Below, one piece after another: positions 1 through 5,180 of a stretch of DNA of 15,681 nucleotides (position 1 is the first letter of the stretch; each line of letters opens with the position of its first letter). The stretch is from contig JAEZUG010000091.1 in assembly GCA_023421135.1 (NCBI GenBank), positions 1 through 15,681 of the forward strand. Reading direction: 5' to 3'. The stretch comes from Candidatus Cloacimonadota bacterium. GTDB taxonomy: Bacteria > Cloacimonadota > Cloacimonadia > Cloacimonadales > Cloacimonadaceae. The translations under genes were made by a program, and so were the position numbers. The notes beneath the pieces were generated by a model. That model worked only from the letters and a program-made list of their open reading frames with translations, was not told the DNA's origin and did not search any database.

Positions 1-80
1 AGGAATGACATAATGTGAGCATTGGGTAATAATGGGTGTACTCTGTCGTGTTTCTGCGACATTACCTGAAAACTGATAAT

Positions 81-99
81 TATTCAATAGTCTTGAATA
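81..99. repeat. AT-rich inverted repeat downstream of the TAC operon
   Basis: A perfect 7-bp inverted repeat, TATTCAA and TTGAATA, is separated by 5 nt. It lies about 120 nt past the stop codon of the SecB-like gene. It could be a weak transcript end, but no U-run follows on the minus strand, so I call only the repeat. Confidence 0.4.
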
Positions 100-101
100 T
101 C

Positions 102-175
102 ACCCCTCCGGGGTTTCTCCTTTTACCGCGGTAGCTTCATCCTGAAGCTTTTCCAGTTCAGATCAGGATGATCTG
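102..175. repeat. Cluster of short perfect hairpins, probable dispersed repeat
   Basis: Four perfect inverted repeats lie side by side. ACCCC/GGGGT with loop TCC is at 102-114. ACCGCGGT is at 125-132. AGCTTCA/TGAAGCT with loop TCC is at 133-149. CAGATCA/TGATCTG with loop GGA is at 159-175. The cores of the last two (137-145 and 163-171) are exact 9-nt reverse complements of each other, so they could pair together instead of folding separately. No protein-like reading frame spans the stretch. It resembles the noncoding dispersed repeats of FCB-group genomes, but only one copy is seen here. Confidence 0.45.
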
Positions 176-218
176 TCCACGTTCAGCACTTGAGAAGTAA
201 GGTTGATGGACAAAAACC

Positions 219-665
219 CTATTGATGTGCAGCCTGGTCCCTCTTCTGTTTGAGTAGGTCGTTCAGGTCTACCATCGGCATTATATACGAGCCAAAAGGC
301 AGAAACGACGAAATTGTCTGCAAGAACACTCTGGATTCATTTATCAGACAAGCCAAAGCTGAGTTCTTGACATAGGCATTATACTCATTACTCCCGGGCT
401 CAATTTTATCTGACATTCTATACTCTCCACCTACTGTGAGATTGAAAGTGTATCCTGGTACCTGATTAGACTCATTTCCCGTTATAGACAAGACAATTCT
501 CAAGGAATGGGGATCATTATTCTCATTCTCAAGAAGATCAAAATCCATAGTAACTGGTATCTTACTCAAGTCTATCTCACTAGCATTATCGGGTACATAG
601 AGCTTGATTGAGCTATCTAAAACGACGAATTGAGTCTGCTGTAAGGGGGAATTCTTGGGTTTCAT
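219..665 (-). CDS. SecB-like chaperone of a toxin-antitoxin-chaperone (TAC) operon
   Basis: This 148-aa protein is close to the usual SecB length of about 150 aa. Residues 10-85 look like the SecB beta sheet: alternating strands with FNLTVGGEYRMS at 74-85. Residues 96-119 form the long helix, followed by the SecB-type segment LPFGSYIMPMVDLNDLL at 122-138, which matches the family pattern of a hydrophobic, Pro-containing segment then a short D/N-F/L-L helix. The C-terminal tail is short and has no cysteines, so the zinc/SecA-binding tail of housekeeping SecB is missing, as expected for SecB-like TAC chaperones. The gene starts 6 nt after the HigA-like antitoxin stop; AAGGGG upstream is a plausible ribosome site. 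In characterised TAC systems the SecB-like protein binds the antitoxin C-terminus, protects it from aggregation and degradation, and so controls the toxin. Assignment by fold pattern and operon order is good; identity with housekeeping SecB is unlikely. Confidence 0.8.
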   Translation of the reverse strand: MKPKNSPLQQTQFVVLDSSIKLYVPDNASEIDLSKIPVTMDFDLLENENNDPHSLRIVLSITGNESNQVPGYTFNLTVGGEYRMSDKIEPGSNEYNAYVKNSALACLINESRVFLQTISSFLPFGSYIMPMVDLNDLLKQKRDQAAHQ

Positions 666-671
666 TATATA

Positions 672-1166
672 CTATCCCCTTGTGATATCGCAAGCAAAAC
701 GAAGATCAATTAAGGGGCTGGGAAAGGAAGTCTTCTTTGGACTCTGTAGTTTTCTGATCTTCTCCATCAATCTCTGGCCTTCCAGTAGATGAGACTCTAT
801 TAAAAACTCCTGTTTGAGGGGCTCAATTCCGGCTCCACAAGGCAGATAATTATCAGGATTCTCCTGTAATGCCAGGATATACCTCAGGAGGAATTTCAAG
901 CCCGGCTCTCCGCTATAGGTCTCAAACCTGGAGATTGCCGTCTGCTTGGTACCCATCTTCTCTGCCATCTCTTCTTGACTGATACCTTTCTCCTTGCGTA
1001 GCTTCTTGAGCTTGATGATGGTATCCCGAAGGTAGTAGTGAATTGCAAGATCCGGATCCTGCTCTGCCTCTGGTAAATAGGCCTGATACTCCGGAAGAGG
1101 CTTGCCCTCTGCCAGCATTCTCTCCATCTCAGCCTTGCGCTTTGATAGCTGCTTCATCCTCGTCAT
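672..1166 (-). CDS. higA: HigA-like Xre-family antitoxin with C-terminal chaperone-dependence extension
   Basis: This 164-aa protein has a helix-turn-helix of the Xre/Cro type at about residues 50-102; the recognition region reads ISQEEMAEKMGTKQTAISRFE. The N-terminal 50 residues contain the charged and LPEYQAYLPEAEQDPDLAIHYYLRD regions typical of HigA antitoxins that follow RelE-like toxins. After the HTH there is an extension of about 60 residues (105-164) ending in hydrophobic and basic residues, including PSPLIDLRFACDI. In TAC systems such an extension (ChAD) makes the antitoxin aggregation-prone and dependent on the SecB-like chaperone encoded next. The start codon lies 1 nt after the toxin stop, with AAGGAG at 1174-1179 inside the toxin gene, so translation is coupled. 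The protein should neutralise the toxin and repress the operon through the palindrome at 1592-1611. That the extension is a true ChAD is inferred from position. Confidence 0.85.
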   Translation of the reverse strand: MTRMKQLSKRKAEMERMLAEGKPLPEYQAYLPEAEQDPDLAIHYYLRDTIIKLKKLRKEKGISQEEMAEKMGTKQTAISRFETYSGEPGLKFLLRYILALQENPDNYLPCGAGIEPLKQEFLIESHLLEGQRLMEKIRKLQSPKKTSFPSPLIDLRFACDITRG

Positions 1167-1167
1167 C

Positions 1168-1563
1168 TCACTGCTCCTTTTTGCTCGTAAAAATCTCTTT
1201 CAGTCTTGCTCTGGCACGTTCAATCTTATTGTGGTCAGAAGTTTTATACTCCGCATCCACAATTAAGACCGTCTCCTTGTTATAAGTGAAATAAACCCGA
1301 ATCGTTCCCTGGCGGGATTGTCCGCCCCGGTACTCATATAATCCTTCTTTCAAGTGAGCTATCTTTCGCTTGTCCCAAGGCTTTTTTTCTTCTTCTCTGA
1401 TCTTCTCTACCAGGTCTTCCTCTGATCCTTGCTGCGTTTCATACAGAAAGAAATCCATTTGTCTCCACTGCTTGGGGTTGAGCTTTCTGAGTTCATTGGT
1501 GATATACTTGTGGAGGCTATTCTGGGTAGCTTCGTTATCCCCAGGATAATATAGGATTCTCAC
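1168..1563 (-). CDS. higB: HigB-like toxin (RelE/phage Gp49-like mRNA interferase family)
   Basis: This 131-aa protein has the Gp49-like/HigB signature: GLYEYRGGQSRQGTIRVYF at about 74-92, then a hydrophobic strand VLIVDAEY and a C-terminal helix rich in Lys and Arg (KIERARARLKEIF, 113-125). Family members are ribosome-dependent mRNA endonucleases of the RelE fold. Length is slightly above the usual 100-115 aa because of an acidic helical insert at about 46-62. The start is GTG at 1563, supported by GAGG at 1571-1574, 7 nt upstream. It is the first gene of a three-gene operon (toxin, antitoxin, SecB-like), the same order as the Mycobacterium tuberculosis Rv1955-Rv1956-Rv1957 TAC. The reading frame is intact, so the toxin is probably active. 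Catalytic residues cannot be assigned with certainty by eye. Confidence 0.85.
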   Translation of the reverse strand: MRILYYPGDNEATQNSLHKYITNELRKLNPKQWRQMDFFLYETQQGSEEDLVEKIREEEKKPWDKRKIAHLKEGLYEYRGGQSRQGTIRVYFTYNKETVLIVDAEYKTSDHNKIERARARLKEIFTSKKEQ

Positions 1564-1590
1564 CAGTGAACCTCTTCACTCTCTGGTACC

Positions 1591-1618
1591 AATATAACAA
1601 ATCTGTTATATCCGTCAA
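1591..1618 (-). promoter_or_regulatory. TAC operon promoter overlapped by a palindromic HigA operator
   Basis: On the minus strand a -35 box TTGACG (1618-1613) and a -10 box TATATT (1596-1591) are 16 bp apart, each one mismatch from the sigma-70 consensus. Between and over them lies a perfect 8-bp inverted repeat with a 4-nt spacer, ATATAACA (1592-1599) and TGTTATAT (1604-1611). The toxin GTG start is 28 nt beyond the -10 box. Autorepression by the HTH antitoxin at such a site is the normal pattern of HigBA operons; the binding itself is inferred. Confidence 0.65.
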
Positions 1619-1668
1619 TTAAAATTTTTCTGGGCATTCTGATTTCACCCTTTTGTGTTTGATTTTTC

Positions 1669-3687
1669 CTAGTCTTCAGAATCCACTAATCCAAGTAGTA
1701 TTAACACGCTTCTTTCGGACATTCCAGCCTCTATCCCAAGATTATCTGGGTCCTGGGCACGGTTTTCCCTAGCTATATAAGCTCGTACTCTATAAAACAT
1801 ATATGGAGAGAACTGTCCCACATGGTAATGTGTATAAGACAAAGACGAAGACAATCCCAGAAAGTAATACTCGCTATCGGGCTCGAGGTCTGATGATCCA
1901 TTAAAAAACACTAAGTAGCAATCAGGAGAGACTGGTGCACCAATAACATCTTCTGTGACGGCAGACCAGCTAATAACAGCATCCATGCCATTCATTTGAA
2001 TTTCTACGTCTTCGGGGTTGCATGGAGGAGCAACAATACCTATGCCACATAGAGGGATTTTTAAGACAGGTGTATTTATAGCGTTACTGAATACATACAA
2101 GGTGTCAGAATATGATATGTGGCTCGAAGGTGCAAACGATACCTGTATTTCAACATCCTGGTTCTGGATGATGTCTTCTCCAATAGATTGGCAGCTTACA
2201 AGAAAAGCATCAGGATATAATCCTAATTGAACAGACTCAATATTCAAAGGGAGATTTCCGATACTCGTGAGCGATAATGCTTGTGGACTTGTGTTGGTGT
2301 TGAGATAAACAGCCCCGAAGTCTATTCCGGAGCTTGAATTGAGCCTGAGTAATGGTGGCAACTCCCTCTCATAGGCTCCGATATCTATCCTTCCATCATA
2401 TATTCTGGGATGTCCTGCAAGATCAAATTCCGGTAGATTGTAGTTTACTATATAGGGATCGCCAGTATTTGCACAGGGAGAAACATCCATGATGCCCCAA
2501 TTTGCTGCTACACCATCATAGTTTATTCCAGCGCCTGCAGACTGGGCTACAAACTGCGGATTGCTCGATATGCAATTTCTTAGGTTTGATCCACCATAAA
2601 ATCCTCCAGAACCATATTGAATGCAACAATAATCAAAATAAGGTGTATAGTCTTCAGATAGAGATACCTGCGAGCCCACACTTGCCTGATTTCCCCACAA
2701 GATGTTATTGGCTATCGTGACATCTTGAGGGTAAAAGTACCTCAAACGCATACCACCGCCATCTCCAGCCCAGTTGTTAACGATCGTATTGTTAACAATT
2801 TTGCTAATTCCTCTTTGATCTGTGCCGATGCCCCCACCAGTTGACGCGGTATTGTTTGCTATTAGATTGCCAATGATTCTTAAGAATGAATACCAATTAG
2901 CATAAATTCCTCCACCATCTCCAGATCTGTTGTTAGCTATCACATTGTTCACAATCATTGCCGATGAATAGTTTGCTGATATTCCTCCACCTATGTTTAT
3001 GGATGAATTGTATGCTATAACATTGTTCTTGATAACCGCTTCAGATCCATCTGTTCTAATTCCTCCACCCCCTCCCTGCTCTGATGAGTTGTGGATTATG
3101 TAGTTATTCGCAACCACAACATTGTTTCCTATCTGTAATCCACCCCCTGGTCCCATGCTGTAGGTAGAATTGTTCTTAATGATACTATCTTCAATTACCA
3201 AGAAACCAGATCCGCATATTCCTGCACCGCTGTATGCACGGCAATCTGCGATTGTACAATGTGATATTCTTGCCTTGGAAGAGGATGAGCTAAAATACAT
3301 GCCCCCGCCATTCAAAGAGTTTATAGCATATCTAATTGAGCAATGTATGAAGCGTGAAGTATCACTATGTGCTACGCTACTGGTAAATCGGATACCTTGC
3401 CATCCTTGACTTGTGTCCTGTGGGTAAAACTTGATTGAGTCAGACTCTGTTCCGATAGCGTTTATTGTGCCCAAAGCTGTTATCATATACGAGCCAGTAA
3501 AAACAACGTGTACTCCCGCTTCAATACTAAGTGTCTCAGAACTTGGAACAGTGATATCATTGGATATTAAATACGGGGAGCCCGCAATAGTCCATGTTCC
3601 ATCTACATTGGAACTCGTTATGATTGTTTCAGCATGCAGTATAGTCATCGCTACCAATATCAGTATTAATCCCAGATACTTTTTCAT
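1669..3687 (-). CDS. Secreted right-handed beta-helix protein with choice-of-anchor-type C-terminal domains
   Basis: This is a 672-aa exported protein. I start it at the ATG at 3687, not the upstream TTG at 3720, because GGAGG lies 7 nt before it and it opens directly with a signal peptide (MKKYLGLILILVAMTILHA, probable cleavage after residue 19). Residues about 125-335 carry eight GGG/GAG-I coils spaced 25-27 residues apart, alternating with N-N-x-I-x-N-N motifs, the hallmark of a parallel beta-helix. A DIGAYE motif at about 435-440 is the ending typical of choice-of-anchor Q/beta-helix proteins. About 447-555 resembles an Ig-like choice-of-anchor D/ASH domain (DFGAVYLN, then NLPLNIESV). About 560-650 resembles fibronectin type III (AVISWSAV, YFYRVRAY-like). 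No C-terminal sorting signal is obvious. The role is likely cell-surface or extracellular binding, possibly of polysaccharide; no enzyme motif is recognised. It is separated from both neighbours by about 110 nt, so it is probably transcribed alone. Confidence 0.85.
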   Translation of the reverse strand: MKKYLGLILILVAMTILHAETIITSSNVDGTWTIAGSPYLISNDITVPSSETLSIEAGVHVVFTGSYMITALGTINAIGTESDSIKFYPQDTSQGWQGIRFTSSVAHSDTSRFIHCSIRYAINSLNGGGMYFSSSSSKARISHCTIADCRAYSGAGICGSGFLVIEDSIIKNNSTYSMGPGGGLQIGNNVVVANNYIIHNSSEQGGGGGIRTDGSEAVIKNNVIAYNSSINIGGGISANYSSAMIVNNVIANNRSGDGGGIYANWYSFLRIIGNLIANNTASTGGGIGTDQRGISKIVNNTIVNNWAGDGGGMRLRYFYPQDVTIANNILWGNQASVGSQVSLSEDYTPYFDYCCIQYGSGGFYGGSNLRNCISSNPQFVAQSAGAGINYDGVAANWGIMDVSPCANTGDPYIVNYNLPEFDLAGHPRIYDGRIDIGAYERELPPLLRLNSSSGIDFGAVYLNTNTSPQALSLTSIGNLPLNIESVQLGLYPDAFLVSCQSIGEDIIQNQDVEIQVSFAPSSHISYSDTLYVFSNAINTPVLKIPLCGIGIVAPPCNPEDVEIQMNGMDAVISWSAVTEDVIGAPVSPDCYLVFFNGSSDLEPDSEYYFLGLSSSLSYTHYHVGQFSPYMFYRVRAYIARENRAQDPDNLGIEAGMSERSVLILLGLVDSED

Positions 3688-3799
3688 GTTTTTTCCTCCA
3701 ACTGATTTCTTAAGTTTCAACTCTTGGGCTAAACTCTACTATTAGTACTTGTCCTTGGGAGGACAGGGATCATTCCCATAGGAATCTTTTAGGCCGATC

Positions 3800-4315
3800 T
3801 TACTGTCCTTCTTTAATCATATTTAGCGTTACTTTTATATCCAGCACTCGTTTTGTTGATGCCAATATATCAATCAAAAGAAAACTCTGCAGAAGAACAC
3901 CGAATACACGGAGTATCTCAGATAGCAAAGCATATTGCCATGCCTTCAAGAAGTGCGTAAATATATGAACAAACAAGCCCTGATGTAATAAGGTAAAAAC
4001 AAAGAGTGTCACAAAAACAAATAGTGCAACCATCATATTTTGATATAAGCTCGTTGCATATCTGCTTACTAACCTAACAATCATTTCATAATCTCGTATC
4101 TTCGCTTTTGAATTTTTAAGATCTTGGAGCATGGATAGTACACTGGGAAAAACAAGAGCATACAAAGCTACTAAAAGACCGACTATGAATCCACTGGCTT
4201 CTCTATACTCGGATGATCCTATAGTGGTTGCAGAGAAGCTTAATAAGTAGCTTATCAATACTGAGATTGCCAGTAAATCAACAATCTCAAGAATCCTAAT
4301 CACTTTTCTTTTCAT
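3800..4315 (-). CDS. Unknown four-helix membrane protein, second gene of a pair downstream of the type I RM genes
   Basis: I do not recognise the family of this 171-aa protein. Four hydrophobic helices are visible at about 8-27, 42-63, 90-111 and 131-152. A charged, coiled-coil-like segment (LQDLKNSKAKIRDYEMIVRL) lies between the second and third, and there are short charged ends. No signal peptide or catalytic motif is seen. Its start codon lies inside the end of the upstream 281-aa gene (20-nt overlap) with only a weak ribosome site, so it should be translated by coupling and the two products probably act together. The position after HsdR and HsdM-S suggests a phage-defence or RM-accessory role, for instance a membrane effector; this is inference. 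The gene is AT-rich like its upstream partner. It could also be a member of a known small membrane family too diverged to spot by eye. Confidence 0.75.
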   Translation of the reverse strand: MKRKVIRILEIVDLLAISVLISYLLSFSATTIGSSEYREASGFIVGLLVALYALVFPSVLSMLQDLKNSKAKIRDYEMIVRLVSRYATSLYQNMMVALFVFVTLFVFTLLHQGLFVHIFTHFLKAWQYALLSEILRVFGVLLQSFLLIDILASTKRVLDIKVTLNMIKEGQ

Positions 4316-5141
4316 TTATCTGTTTCTTGATAGCAATAAACATATCTTCTATGTTACGGAGCTTCTTTGGTAATTCTACGAGAACTGCTTTGAAAGCACT
4401 AGTTTTAGTTCTAGTCTCTTGTTTACTTTGCTCGCTTTGCCTTCCCTTGATCTTCCAGTCACCGCTGTATTCGCTTGAATATGCTGCCTGTGCTTTGATC
4501 TCCTCATTATTTTCATCTATAATCAGTCCATCATGACCTTTATATCCGACACTCAAGGTGTCGGAGTTTATAGATGCTTTCAGTTTTAGCAAGGCATCAG
4601 ACAAATCCTCTTCACATGTGAGGAAATTCGGGCGAGTAAAGGTAAACTCAACTTTATCAATGATATTAAAGTAACGGATACTATCCCAAAAACAAGATTC
4701 TTCAACTATACAGCTAATGCTAACTAACAGGGGTTTTGCTGCGTTATCCGCTATTTGGCTCAGTTTTCTCTCAATTGTATCACACGTTGTTCCCAGGATA
4801 TTACGGTTATCCCGTTGAACATAGATTACTTGGTATCCATCTTCAGCTATTGAATAGTAGTAGAGAAATGGGTTATCATCAGCCTCAACAGGTTCAATCT
4901 GTGCACCTGTATCCTCGTTCAAGTGAGCTTTAGTGACTTTTCCAATCTGTCCAAAGTAATGAACTCCCTCATTGAATAGCTGTCTAATTTTATATATGGT
5001 ATTCCCAATAGTCACGTCTTGGGATTTGAAGAACTTCTCACAAAAGAGGTGGTTCTTGTCTTTTTCGCTTAGTTCTCCCGTTGCATGTGTGTTTAGCAAC
5101 CAATACCTATACTTGTAGAAACAAATCTTACTCGTGGACAT
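4296..5141 (-). CDS. Unknown soluble protein, first gene of a pair downstream of the type I RM genes
   Basis: No signal peptide, membrane segment or catalytic motif stands out in this 281-aa protein. The N-terminal half has strand-rich segments (ICFYKYRYWLL, YFGQIGKV, then PFLYYYSIAEDGYQVIYVQRDNR at 91-113). Next come a helix (117-133), PLLVSISCIVEESCFWDSIR (137-156), VEFTFTRPNF (164-173), and a DTLSVGYKGHDGL strand (194-206). The tail at 232-281 is highly charged, with a likely helix. The arrangement (self-contained strand, 'gVi..QR' strand, then an F-x-F-x-x-P-N strand) vaguely recalls uncharacterised DUF4747/DUF6731-like proteins, but that is pattern memory, not a match I can prove. AGAGAGG sits 7 nt before the ATG, and the gene begins 39 nt after the HsdM-S stop, so it belongs to the RM transcript. 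It overlaps the membrane-protein gene by 20 nt. Confidence 0.75.
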   Translation of the reverse strand: MSTSKICFYKYRYWLLNTHATGELSEKDKNHLFCEKFFKSQDVTIGNTIYKIRQLFNEGVHYFGQIGKVTKAHLNEDTGAQIEPVEADDNPFLYYYSIAEDGYQVIYVQRDNRNILGTTCDTIERKLSQIADNAAKPLLVSISCIVEESCFWDSIRYFNIIDKVEFTFTRPNFLTCEEDLSDALLKLKASINSDTLSVGYKGHDGLIIDENNEEIKAQAAYSSEYSGDWKIKGRQSEQSKQETRTKTSAFKAVLVELPKKLRNIEDMFIAIKKQINEKKSD

Positions 5142-5180
5142 TTGGATACCTCTCTTTTAATTTGTGTTCATACACCATTG

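Noticed and set aside
3688..3720. Upstream TTG start for the beta-helix protein
   Set aside because: It would place charged residues before the signal peptide and lacks a ribosome site; the ATG at 3687 has GGAGG 7 nt upstream.
3745..3785. Terminator after the four-helix membrane protein gene
   Set aside because: Only short 5-bp stems (ATTCC/GGAAT and TGTCC/GGACA) with no T-run on the minus strand.
3800..5141. Kiwa (KwaA/KwaB) defence system
   Set aside because: A small four-helix membrane protein with a soluble partner is superficially similar, but gene order is reversed and I see no KwaB/DUF4868 signature; only a profile search could settle it.
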